From: Paenibacillus azoreducens
Lineage (GTDB): Bacteria > Bacillota > Bacilli > Paenibacillales > Paenibacillaceae
Assembly (NCBI RefSeq): GCF_021654775.1
Contig: NZ_AP025343.1
Coordinates: 3,191,501 to 3,255,500, forward strand
Length of the DNA stretch: 64,000 nt
Direction of reading: 5' to 3'
Shown here: one piece after another, positions 17,200 through 26,550 of the stretch
Layout of the letters: every line of letters starts with the position of its first letter
Position numbering within the stretch: the first letter of the stretch is position 1
Notes under the pieces: generated by a model
Seen by the model: the letters and a program-made list of their open reading frames with translations, nothing else
Told to the model about the DNA's origin: nothing
The model's database searches: none
Program-made: the position numbers and the translations under genes

Positions 17200-18282
17200 T
17201 TAGGAATCCGCGCGCCGTTCGATCGCTTCAGACATGGTTTTGTCAGTGAGATGCGCGTATACCTCGGTTGTTTCGGTGGAGGCATGGCCGAGTTGCTCTT
17301 TGGTTTTGTAGATATCGTTTTGCAAATAATAATCCGTTGCGAAGGAATGACGCAGCTTGTGAACCGTTAAATATGGCTTGCCAAAACGTTTGGCATATTT
17401 GATAATCATGGCCTGAATGGCGCGTTTGGTCATCCGCCTGCCTTCATTTTGCCCGTTGGCGAGGGCGAGGAATAAGGCTTTTTCTTTTTTGGGGGCTTTA
17501 TATCGGGTTTGGCGCAAATTCATATAATTCATCAGGTCATCTTTGGCTTGTTCCCGGAAGTATACCGGGGTTTTAAAAGTTTCGTCGTTGTTGCCTTTGC
17601 GGTATACATGAAGCAATTTGTTGTTCAAATCCAGATCGTCAACATTTAAATTAACGACCTCGGATACGCGCAGGCCGGAATTCAAAATCAGGCTCGTGAT
17701 GCTGGCATCCCGTTCTTTGTTTTGCTCATGGGCGTACAATGCCTGCTTGTTTTTTTCGACGTCTTTAGCGTAACCTTCAAGAATATATCCGATAAACTCC
17801 AGGAGCTCGTCTTCCTCCAAAATTTTGCCTTTCAATTTAGCGGCGGTGTCCTTCGGTTTATGGATGCGTTTGATTTCAATTTTGGCCATAATGTTTCGTT
17901 TCAGAAGAGGATAAAACTCTTCATCTTCGGCGATTTGGCTTAGATAATGAAATAATGAACGAAGGGAAGAGAGCTTGCGGGATACGGTAATGCGGGAATT
18001 GGCGCCCTCCCGTTTCGTGGCGAGGAAAATCCGGTAGCTGACCACATTTTCCATCCGCAGCACTTCAAGCTCCTGCAGAGTTACTTTCGCATTGTTTTCC
18101 GCTTGGGATAAACCTTCGCCCCGCAGCCAGTTAAAAAACGTCTCATAATCCCTCACATATTCAAGCAGGGTGGAGGGGGACAAGTCCGGAAGTTTGTAAT
18201 CGATGAATTGCTGGACAAACCACGGCATGCCCAGTACCTTATCGTCTAGCTTGATCCGGTCGATTTCTTTCTGTACGTTCAT
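17200..18282 (-). CDS. xerS: XerS-type tyrosine recombinase
   Basis: 360 aa. A SAM-like N-terminal domain (PWFVQQFIDYKLPDLSPSTLLEY, about residues 18-40) precedes the catalytic domain with Arg in [29 protein letters not shown] and the nucleophile Tyr in TEVYAHL. The full-length resemblance is to the single-recombinase XerS proteins of streptococci, which are common as chromosomal genes in Paenibacillus. Reading could extend to 18405, but ATG 18282 has GAGGTGAT 9 nt upstream. An imperfect 31-bp inverted repeat lies 22 bp upstream. A second, XerD-like recombinase is at 46195. Confidence 0.87.
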   Translation of the reverse strand: MNVQKEIDRIKLDDKVLGMPWFVQQFIDYKLPDLSPSTLLEYVRDYETFFNWLRGEGLSQAENNAKVTLQELEVLRMENVVSYRIFLATKREGANSRITVSRKLSSLRSLFHYLSQIAEDEEFYPLLKRNIMAKIEIKRIHKPKDTAAKLKGKILEEDELLEFIGYILEGYAKDVEKNKQALYAHEQNKERDASITSLILNSGLRVSEVVNLNVDDLDLNNKLLHVYRKGNNDETFKTPVYFREQAKDDLMNYMNLRQTRYKAPKKEKALFLALANGQNEGRRMTKRAIQAMIIKYAKRFGKPYLTVHKLRHSFATDYYLQNDIYKTKEQLGHASTETTEVYAHLTDKTMSEAIERRADS

Positions 18283-18303
18283 ACGGGCATCACCTCTCCA
18301 ATG

Positions 18304-18334
18304 ATATGGTTTTGTAAAGTATATTTTACCATAT
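18304..18334. repeat. 31-bp imperfect inverted repeat upstream of xerS-type gene
   Basis: Arms ATATGGT and ACCATAT enclose an AT-rich centre (TTTGTAAAGTATATTTT). It overlaps the likely promoter of the minus-strand recombinase gene. It may be an operator or a recombinase-binding site; no function is proven. Confidence 0.5.
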
Positions 18335-18526
18335 TCACCGTCCGTGGTGGCCCTAAAGTCGTTATTGAAGCAGGAATTGGATGAACCTTGCCCATGAGGG
18401 TTCAAAACTATATATTGGATATGATACGATGTACATACCTTTAGTTTTAGTTTTTCTTGCGATTATAGGTGCTAAAAGCTCTGATGAAGCTTATAAATTC
18501 TATAATCATAAAAATGAGGTGAATTC

Positions 18527-19012
18527 ATGGATTTCAGAATAGACCTGGTTCCGGCGCGGAGAAAACGGGTGATTAGCGGTTTAATGCAGCTGTATTTATA
18601 TGATTTCACCCTTTATCAGAATCTGGATGTAAACCAGGATGGCGTATTTCCGGAGTACCCCGGGCTGGACGATTATTGGAAAAGAGGCATGGGGAAATAC
18701 CCCTTTTTGATGACAAGCGGTGGAAAACCGGCTGGTTTTGCGTTAGTGGAACGCCTGATCGACCCGCAGGAAGGCGACTATTACATGACCGAATTTTTTG
18801 TGATGCAAAAATACCGCCGCTTCGGCTTGGGCAGCTGGGCCGCGGGTGAATTATTCGATCGCTTTCAAGGGCGGTGGAAGGTCACGCAGATTAAAAACAA
18901 TACACCGGCTCAGGCTTTTTGGCGGAAAATAATTGGCAATTATACGAATCAGCAGTTTGAAGAGATGATCCATCCGTCGAACGGAAACATCAGTCAGTAT
19001 TTTATGTCATAA
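18527..19012 (+). CDS. GNAT family N-acetyltransferase
   Basis: 161 aa. The acetyl-CoA-binding motif is FFVMQKYRRFGLGSWAAGELFDRF (about residues 85-108; Q/R-x-x-G-x-G/A pattern as RRFGLGS), and a substrate-side strand reads YPFLMTSGGKPAGFALVER. Substrate unknown. GAGGTGAA precedes the ATG. Likely co-oriented with but independent of the aldo/keto reductase 53 nt downstream. Confidence 0.85.
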   Translation: MDFRIDLVPARRKRVISGLMQLYLYDFTLYQNLDVNQDGVFPEYPGLDDYWKRGMGKYPFLMTSGGKPAGFALVERLIDPQEGDYYMTEFFVMQKYRRFGLGSWAAGELFDRFQGRWKVTQIKNNTPAQAFWRKIIGNYTNQQFEEMIHPSNGNISQYFMS

Positions 19013-19065
19013 AAGATTAATCATATTAATGAATTTTCTAACTTTATAAGTAAGGAGGCAGAAAG

Positions 19066-19956
19066 ATGGAAAAGCGTTCTTTTGGCAAAACAGGGATGGA
19101 AGTCAGCATTTTAGGTTTTGGCGGACAGCAAATCGGTCAAGAACAAGAACTGTCGAAAGTGGAGAAACTGCTGAACCACGCGCTTGATGAAGGCTTAAAC
19201 GTGATTGATACGGCGGAATGCTACAGCGACAGCGAAGAATTGATCGGCAAAATTTTGTCGCACCGCAGGGACGATTATTATCTCTTCACCAAATGCGGGC
19301 ATGCGGCGGGGTTTGACGGGGAGGACTGGAATCCGGCGATGCTCGAAAAGAGTATTGACCGCAGCCTCAAACGCCTGCAGACGGATTATGTGGATGTCAT
19401 TCATTTACATAGCTGTTCGGAAAAGATTTTGCGCCAAGGCGCGGTCATCGAGGTTCTGCAAAAAGCAAAGAAACAGGGGAAAACGCGTTTTATCGGTTAC
19501 AGCGGGGATCGGACCGATGCTTTATACGCCGTGCAAACCGGATTGTTTGATAGCCTGATGATTTCCTTGAACATTGCCGACCAGGAAGCTATTGATTTGG
19601 CTCTGCCTGAAGCCGTGGAAAGAAAGATGGGGGTTATCGCCAAACGTCCGGTTGCCAATGTCGCTTGGACTTATGAGACTCTTCCGGAAAAAGCATACCC
19701 TTATGTGTATTGGCAGCGGCTGAAGAAACTCCAATATGATTTCCTGACGGATTCCGAACGGGCGGTTGTAACCGCGCTGCGGTTTGCTTTGAACGTTCCA
19801 GGGGTGAGTACGGCCATTGTCGGCACGCAAAAACCAGGCAGGTGGTCGGAAAATGCCAAGCTTTTGCAGTCAAGTACTTTGTCCGAGCAGGAATACGAGC
19901 AAATCCGCGCGCGCTGGAAGGAGATTGCCGATGAAGATTGGGTAGGGAAGACCTGA
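19066..19956 (+). CDS. Aldo/keto reductase
   Basis: 296-aa NADPH-dependent oxidoreductase. The catalytic tetrad is visible: Asp and Tyr in NVIDTAECYSDSE, Lys in YLFTKCG and His in VDVIHLHSC. The cofactor-binding C-terminal segment includes VPGVSTAIVGTQKPG. Substrate not predictable. TAAGGAGG precedes the ATG. Confidence 0.93.
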   Translation: MEKRSFGKTGMEVSILGFGGQQIGQEQELSKVEKLLNHALDEGLNVIDTAECYSDSEELIGKILSHRRDDYYLFTKCGHAAGFDGEDWNPAMLEKSIDRSLKRLQTDYVDVIHLHSCSEKILRQGAVIEVLQKAKKQGKTRFIGYSGDRTDALYAVQTGLFDSLMISLNIADQEAIDLALPEAVERKMGVIAKRPVANVAWTYETLPEKAYPYVYWQRLKKLQYDFLTDSERAVVTALRFALNVPGVSTAIVGTQKPGRWSENAKLLQSSTLSEQEYEQIRARWKEIADEDWVGKT

Positions 19957-20168
19957 TCGGGTATCCCGAACTTGTCTGCCTGCGCAAATCCAAAACCAGG
20001 GGAAACAGCCAAGAAGAAGATTTTTGAGTATATTAACATGCTTTTACGTTGGAAAAAGGAAGCGGTCAGCAATCTCATTGACGGCTTCTTTTCTCTATGA
20101 AGATTCGGGAGAGTGGCGAGGTCATTATTTCTCGTTACTAACTGCATCCCTTGCTGAATAAATATGAA

Positions 20169-20211
20169 AGTGATTACTTTCACAAACTTTGGTAAAACTT
20201 TGTGTTATTCT
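20169..20211 (+). promoter_or_regulatory. CRP/FNR-type box and class II promoter
   Basis: AGTGATTACTTTCACA (20169-20184) matches TGTGA-N6-TCACA at 9 of 10 positions. An extended -10 (TG-T-TATTCT, hexamer at 20206-20211) starts 29.5 bp from the box centre. That puts the start site near 20218 and the box at about -41.5, the class II activation position. It drives the reductase gene at 20283. Confidence 0.75.
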
Positions 20212-20249
20212 TTGTGGAGTAGTGCACAGTACTGTATCGCTGCAATTAA

Positions 20250-22079
<1,830 letters not shown>

Positions 22080-22100
22080 CATAAACTGAGTAATTCGAAG

Positions 22101-22130
22101 GGGCTGTCCTTTTCGCTATTGTAAATATAG
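22101..22130 (+). terminator. Left half of the urdA terminator, split by the IS
   Basis: GGGCTGTCCTTTTCGCTAT here and the bases at 23797-23819 (ATAGCGGGGGCAGTCTC plus a T-run) rebuild one rho-independent hairpin when the insertion sequence and one ATAG copy are removed. Confidence 0.75.
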
Positions 22131-22195
22131 TGATATGCTCCCCTTACGGTAGACAGGTGAAATAATAAAACCTGCTACTGTAAGGGGGCTTTTTT

Positions 22196-22873
22196 ATGCC
22201 TAATAAAAAATATGATGCGTCAGAGAAACTCGTTATTATTGGTGAAATCGAAAGCGGGGAAATTGGCGTTAAAGCTGCAGCCGAGAAATACGGTATCACC
22301 AAAACGACTTTGGCGAAATGGCGGCGTCGTTACAAGGTGTATGGTTATGAAGGGTTAGAGAAACGCACTCATAATCGAAATTATAGCGCTGAGCTTAAGC
22401 TCCAAGCGGTGAAGGATTACATAGAGGGAGGATTGTCTCAATATCAGATCATCGATAAATACAAGATTGCAAGCAGAACGCAGCTTTCCAACTGGATTAA
22501 GGAGTATAATCGTCATAGCAGCTTAAAAGCTTACTCAGGAGGAGCGAAAGCAATGACGAAGGGGCGTTCGACGACTTGGCAGGAACGGATCGATATTGTG
22601 CAATACTGTCTTGCTCATCAGTATGACTACCGTAAGACAGCGGACCATTTTCAGGTCTCCTACCAGCAAGTCTACCAATGGGTGAAGAAGTTTGAGAATG
22701 GCGGTCAGGATGCGTTAAAGGATGGCCGGGGGAGAAAGAAAGCGCCGGAGGAACTAACAGAGGCCGATCGCCAAAAACTCGAGATGAAAAAGATGGAGTA
22801 TGAAATCGAGCGGCTTCGGGCGGAGAATGCATTTCTAAAAAAGTTACGGGAATTCCAAAGGAGGCGAAGCTAA
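22196..22873 (+). CDS. IS3-family transposase OrfA
   Basis: 225 aa with two helix-turn-helix segments (KAAAEKYGITKTTLAKWRRRY near residues 27-47 and a second near 140-160) and a C-terminal leucine-zipper-like helix (EIERLRAENAFLKKLREF). It binds the element's ends. The A AAA AAG heptamer at 22837-22843 allows ribosomes to slip into the -1 frame and make the OrfAB transposase. Confidence 0.92.
   Translation: MPNKKYDASEKLVIIGEIESGEIGVKAAAEKYGITKTTLAKWRRRYKVYGYEGLEKRTHNRNYSAELKLQAVKDYIEGGLSQYQIIDKYKIASRTQLSNWIKEYNRHSSLKAYSGGAKAMTKGRSTTWQERIDIVQYCLAHQYDYRKTADHFQVSYQQVYQWVKKFENGGQDALKDGRGRKKAPEELTEADRQKLEMKKMEYEIERLRAENAFLKKLREFQRRRS
22837..22843 (+). promoter_or_regulatory. Programmed -1 frameshift site (A6G)
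   Basis: AAAAAAG in OrfA phase CTA AAA AAG. After slipping, the -1 frame reads VTGIPKEAKLSQYRHENVYL and runs without a stop into the OrfB sequence to 23751. This is the standard expression mechanism of IS150-group elements. Confidence 0.85.
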
Positions 22874-22929
22874 GCCAATACCGTCATGAGAACGTCTATC
22901 TTACTATTCAAGCGCTTCAGGAAGAAGCG

Positions 22930-23751
22930 TTGTTCAGCGTTCAGCTGCTGTGTGACATTGCAGACATTTCACGTTCAAGCTATTACAAGTGGCTAAATCG
23001 CAAGCCCAGTTCCCATGAGCAGGAGAATGCAGAGTTAACGCATGTCATGATGTCCATTTATGAGAAAGTCGAGCGTACCTTTGGATACCGTCAATTAACG
23101 TTGCACATGCGCCGCCAAACGGGAAAAACGATTAACCAAAAGCGCGTGTACCGGCTGATGAAGATACAAGGAATTCAATCTGTCATCCGGAGGAAGAAAA
23201 AGAGATATGCGAGATCCACCCCACAGCAGGTGGCAGAGAACGTGCTGAACCGCAAATTCACTGCAGATGCGCCAAATGAAAAGTGGGTTACGGATGTGAC
23301 GGAATTCAAGTACGGCAATGGCCAAAAAGCGTATCTAAGCGCTATTCTCGACCTTTATGATAAATCCATCGTTTCCTATGTATTCGGGCATTCCAATAAC
23401 AAACCTCTTGTATTTCAGACGTTGAAACGGGCCTTGCAAGAAGTACCAGGAAGCAAGCCCATGCTTCATAGCGACCGGGGTTTCCAATATACCTCTCTGG
23501 ATTTCAAGAAGCTCTTGGACGATGACGAAATGACTCAGAGTATGTCACGTGTTGGACGATGCATCGATAACGGTCCAATGGAATCTTTCTGGGGAACCCT
23601 AAAATGCGAGAAGTATTATTTACACACCTACCATACCTTTGAGGAGCTCGAAAAAGACCTCCAGGCCTATATCCACTTTTACAATTACGAACGATTACAA
23701 GCAAAACTAAACGGCCTCAGTCCGATGGAATTCAGGACAAAGGCCGCTTAA
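22930..23751 (+). CDS. IS3-family transposase OrfB (DDE catalytic domain)
   Basis: 273 aa as an independent reading from a TTG; the frame is actually open from about 22843 and is probably translated as an OrfAB fusion. DDE residues: Asp in KWVTDVTEFK, Asp in MLHSDRGFQYTS and Glu in NGPMESFWGTLK, followed by a HxYNYERLQ-type segment (IHFYNYERLQAKLNGLSPMEF). It catalyses cutting and joining of the element. Confidence 0.93.
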   Translation: MFSVQLLCDIADISRSSYYKWLNRKPSSHEQENAELTHVMMSIYEKVERTFGYRQLTLHMRRQTGKTINQKRVYRLMKIQGIQSVIRRKKKRYARSTPQQVAENVLNRKFTADAPNEKWVTDVTEFKYGNGQKAYLSAILDLYDKSIVSYVFGHSNNKPLVFQTLKRALQEVPGSKPMLHSDRGFQYTSLDFKKLLDDDEMTQSMSRVGRCIDNGPMESFWGTLKCEKYYLHTYHTFEELEKDLQAYIHFYNYERLQAKLNGLSPMEFRTKAA

Positions 23752-23796
23752 TTGATTTTTATTTTTTGTACTGTCTACTTGACGGGGTGCAGTTCA

Positions 23797-23819
23797 ATAG
23801 CGGGGGCAGTCTCTTTTTT
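23797..23819 (+). terminator. Right half of the split urdA terminator
   Basis: ATAGCGGGGGCAG followed by TCTCTTTTTT is the 3' arm and T-tract displaced 1.67 kb from its 5' arm at 22101-22130. Confidence 0.7.
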
Positions 23820-23840
23820 ATAATTTTCAAGTTCCAAAAT

Positions 23841-23863
23841 ATCATCATATGAAAAATTCACAA
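23841..23863. repeat. 23-nt direct repeat, copy 1
   Basis: A 23-nt sequence beginning ATCATCATATG and ending ATTCACAA is repeated without mismatch at 25870-25892. The pair flanks the MITE-like element and the amidohydrolase gene. Confidence 0.8.
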
Positions 23864-23895
23864 AAGGAAAGATACATTGTGCGTCTATTGTGCAA

Positions 23896-24100
23896 AGCTA
23901 TATAAATTGAACTATAGAAAAGGACAAGAAATAGGCAAGAGGGAGAAATGATTCTGGAGAAGCGAAGCGCTCGCCTTTGTGAGTGGATTTCTACCATAGA
24001 TAGGTTCAAATCATAGAAATCTGGGAGCAACAGCGATCGAAAGAACATTTCACACGGCTGCCTTCAATCTGTACAATTCATTGGTTCAACTTATATAGCT
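23896..24100. repeat. MITE-like structured repeat, copy 1 (205 bp)
   Basis: Terminal inverted repeats AGCTATATAAATTGAACTA and TGGTTCAACTTATATAGCT match at 16 of 19 positions. Internal pairing includes GGATTTCTA / TAGAAATC and GAAATG / CATTTC, so it can fold into a branched hairpin. No ORF. A longer copy is at 56043-56327. Confidence 0.82.
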
Positions 24101-24216
24101 ATAAAGCTTTCGTGACATCAAGATATAAAAAGCTTTAAGATGTATATGTATGATGGGCGCATAGCGAAAAAAGTTATACGGGAAATGATTTGAGAACCGC
24201 AAAAGGAGGGGATTCT

Positions 24217-25809
24217 ATGGGAACAATGTGGAAGGGCGGCCAAATTTACACGATGAAGGCGGAACTACAAACTGTTGAGGCGGTATATACCGAAAACGGA
24301 GTTATTTTGGGGACCGGTGCATTGGCCGAACTGGAGAATAAGTATCGCGGGCAAATAGATCATGTCGAAGATTTGCGGGGCGGTGTCATGTTCCCTGGTT
24401 TTGTGGACAGCCATATGCATTTAATCGGACATGGGGAGACTTTTCTCAAATTGCAATTAGGCGGCTGCCGGAGCAGGGAAGAGGCAATTGAACGGGTGAA
24501 AGCACAAGCCGAGATATTGCCGGAAGGCATATGGATCATCGGCGAAGGCTGGAATGAAAATGAATGGACGGATTCAGGTTTGCCTGAACGGGAGCTGCTG
24601 GATTTGGTCGCACCCAGACACCCGGTCCTCCTGCGGAGAGTGTGCAGGCATGCGATTGCTGTCAACACGGCCGCGCTTGCCGCGGCGGGAGTGAACGAAT
24701 ATACTCGCGTACCGAACGGTGGTGTATTGGGGCGGGACGCTGCGGGAAGATTAAACGGCATCCTCAAAGAGCAAGCCCAGGAGCTGGTGCTTGGAGCGAT
24801 GCCCGGTGCGACGGATGAATATTTGGCAGCAGCGTTGGAGGCGGCGATTGAAGACTGCTGGTCCAAAGGTTTAACGGGCGGCCATACGGAGGATCTAAGT
24901 TATTACGGGAGCTGCACCCGAACCATGAACGCATTTCATAGCGTCATTCATGAGCGGCACAAGCATTTTCGGGCGCACCTGCTCGTACATCATTTAGTGC
25001 TGGACGAGTGGCTGCGAGAGCACAGAGGCGAGTATATTGAATCGTCGCTGCTTGAATTTGGAGCCATGAAGCTGTTTGCGGATGGGGCGCTCGGCGGAAG
25101 AACCGCTCTGCTCAGCCGGCCGTATGCGGACGATCCAACGACAAACGGTGTTGCGGTACATTCGGATGATGAGCTGGAAAGTCTGGTTATAAAGGCGAGA
25201 CAGCATGGCTTAGCTGTTGCCTCTCATGCCATCGGGGATGCGGCAGCCGAAAAGGTGCTCAAATATCTGGAGAAGTATCCATGTCCTGAAGGAAAAAGAG
25301 ACCGGCTGATTCATGGACAGATCCTCCGTCCCGAACTGGTTGCACAAATGAAGAGGATGCCTGTCATAACCGACATTCAGCCAAGTTTTGTGGCATCGGA
25401 TTTCCCGTGGGTGATGGAACGGATCGGCGATCCCCAAGGGCTGCTGGTTTATGCCTGGCATACTCTTTTGGCAGAAGGCATCCCTTGTGCAGGAGGCTCT
25501 GATGCACCGATCGAGAAGGTGTCGCCGCTCGAAGGCATTCATGCGGCAGTAACGCGGACAAAACCCGGCCAGAAAACCGTCTATGAAGAAAAGGAAAAGC
25601 TCACGATGTATGAAGCAATCTCTATATATACCAAAGGAAGCGCCTTTGCAGCCTGCCATGAACGAACACATGGCCTGATCGGGGAAGGATATGCGGCGGA
25701 TTTTACGGTTTTGATGCAGGATCCGTTCGGCGGAAATCCGGATATTCTTCTTGAAGATCTCGTCCAAATGACGGTCGTGAACGGGAACGTAGTTTACGCA
25801 AGAAAATAA
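24217..25809 (+). CDS. Amidohydrolase 3 family metal-dependent hydrolase (YtcJ-like)
   Basis: 530 aa. The metal-binding HxH is in VDSHMHLIGHGE, a later His is in GLTGGHTED, a conserved His is in VASHAIGDAA, and the active-site Asp/catalytic segment is AGGSDAPIEKVSPLEGIHAAVTR. It belongs to the amidohydrolase superfamily branch that includes YtcJ and N-substituted formamide deformylases; substrate unknown. ATG 24217 has AGGAGGGG upstream; an ATG at 24226 is an in-frame alternative. It is monocistronic and flanked by repeats. Confidence 0.85.
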   Translation: MGTMWKGGQIYTMKAELQTVEAVYTENGVILGTGALAELENKYRGQIDHVEDLRGGVMFPGFVDSHMHLIGHGETFLKLQLGGCRSREEAIERVKAQAEILPEGIWIIGEGWNENEWTDSGLPERELLDLVAPRHPVLLRRVCRHAIAVNTAALAAAGVNEYTRVPNGGVLGRDAAGRLNGILKEQAQELVLGAMPGATDEYLAAALEAAIEDCWSKGLTGGHTEDLSYYGSCTRTMNAFHSVIHERHKHFRAHLLVHHLVLDEWLREHRGEYIESSLLEFGAMKLFADGALGGRTALLSRPYADDPTTNGVAVHSDDELESLVIKARQHGLAVASHAIGDAAAEKVLKYLEKYPCPEGKRDRLIHGQILRPELVAQMKRMPVITDIQPSFVASDFPWVMERIGDPQGLLVYAWHTLLAEGIPCAGGSDAPIEKVSPLEGIHAAVTRTKPGQKTVYEEKEKLTMYEAISIYTKGSAFAACHERTHGLIGEGYAADFTVLMQDPFGGNPDILLEDLVQMTVVNGNVVYARK

Positions 25810-25869
25810 ACCTATTCGAAGTTGAATTTATAAACGGCAGCAACCTTATGTAATTCAATATGTCAAAAA

Positions 25870-25892
25870 ATCATCATATGAAAAATTCACAA
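25870..25892. repeat. 23-nt direct repeat, copy 2
   Basis: Exact second copy of the 23-nt sequence at 23841-23863, same orientation, 61 nt after the amidohydrolase stop. Confidence 0.8.
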
Positions 25893-25981
25893 TAGAAAAA
25901 TCATTTACCGTACCTGGGAGCTTACTACTAAAACACCTGCTATTCACGTTTTTATCAACAACACAAGAAAAAAGGATCTTA

Positions 25982-26009
25982 AATTACCATAAATATAATT
26001 ATGTAAACT
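25982..26009 (+). other. dif-like (Xer) site, copy 1
   Basis: A 28-bp site in 11-6-11 layout: left arm AATTACCATAA, centre ATATAA, right arm TTATGTAAACT. The right arm is identical to that of the B. subtilis dif site as recalled. The left arm matches its inverted copy at 8 of 11 positions. Two further sites with the same right arm and strand are at 50292 and 57512. Confidence 0.5.
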
Positions 26010-26138
26010 TATATGCTGTATGGTACAGATAGCAAAACAAACTTGATCCCATACTCTCCAAAGATCCATTGATCATTTTCCGTCCTTTTCGAACCCTGCC
26101 CTGCATATGAATGGAGGGGAGGGGAGCGTGAAGAGGGC

Positions 26139-26486
26139 GTGGACAAGATTGTCAAAAGATATTATCAGCTGAAGCAGCAGCAAAAAGAGACCGAACAGGA
26201 ACTTAAGGAACTGCGTGATCAAATTATAAGTTTTTGCCAGGAAAAAGAAACATCGGAATTTGCCGCGGGTCCTTACCGGGTAAAGCTGATTTCGCAAGCA
26301 AGGAAGGAATTTGATGATGCCAAGCTGTATGGGGCGCTGCCTGATCCGGAGTTATGGCGGATGTTGTCCAAATCCGATCCTGCGAAGATTGCCGGCCTGG
26401 TTAAGCTGGGGGTTATCAAAGAGGAGAGGCTGCAGGATACGTATGCTTTGAAGGAAATAACATTGCTGCAGGTGGATAAGAGATAA
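26139..26486 (+). CDS. Hypothetical coiled-coil protein
   Basis: 115 aa, not recognised. Residues 5-40 form a charged coiled coil (KRYYQLKQQQKETEQELKEL). Then follow a short beta segment (GPYRVKLISQARKEFDDAKL) and a helical C-terminus. No Cys, no signal, no membrane segment. GTG start with GAGGG close upstream; the ribosome site is weakly spaced, so the start is uncertain. It converges on the protease gene and shares its terminator. Confidence 0.6.
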   Translation: MDKIVKRYYQLKQQQKETEQELKELRDQIISFCQEKETSEFAAGPYRVKLISQARKEFDDAKLYGALPDPELWRMLSKSDPAKIAGLVKLGVIKEERLQDTYALKEITLLQVDKR

Positions 26487-26492
26487 AATAGC

Positions 26493-26541
26493 AAGCAGCA
26501 GGCCCGGACGGAGAATGAACTCCGCGTGCCTGCTGCTTTCT
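26493..26541. terminator. Bidirectional terminator
   Basis: Outer stem AAGCAGCAGGC / GCCTGCTGCTT plus an inner CGGAG...CTCCG pair, between the converging hypothetical gene and the protease gene. Confidence 0.85.
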
Positions 26542-26550
26542 TGATTGATT

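Larger units (their letters stand above)
22131..23796 (+). mobile_element. IS3-family (IS150-like) insertion sequence
   Basis: 1666 bp. Terminal inverted repeats start TGATATGCTCCCC (left) and TGAACTGCACCCC (right, read inward) and share a GTAGACAG block 5-6 bp further in. Target duplication ATAG at 22127-22130 and 23797-23800. It carries orfA and orfB in the -1 arrangement of IS3 elements with an A6G slip site. Both frames are intact and the ends and duplication are clean, so it looks recent and possibly active. Confidence 0.93.

Noticed and set aside
23841..23863. CRP/FNR or Rex operator reading of the 23-nt repeat
   Set aside because: TATGA and TCACA halves are 5 bp apart instead of 6 and only one half is good; does not meet either consensus.
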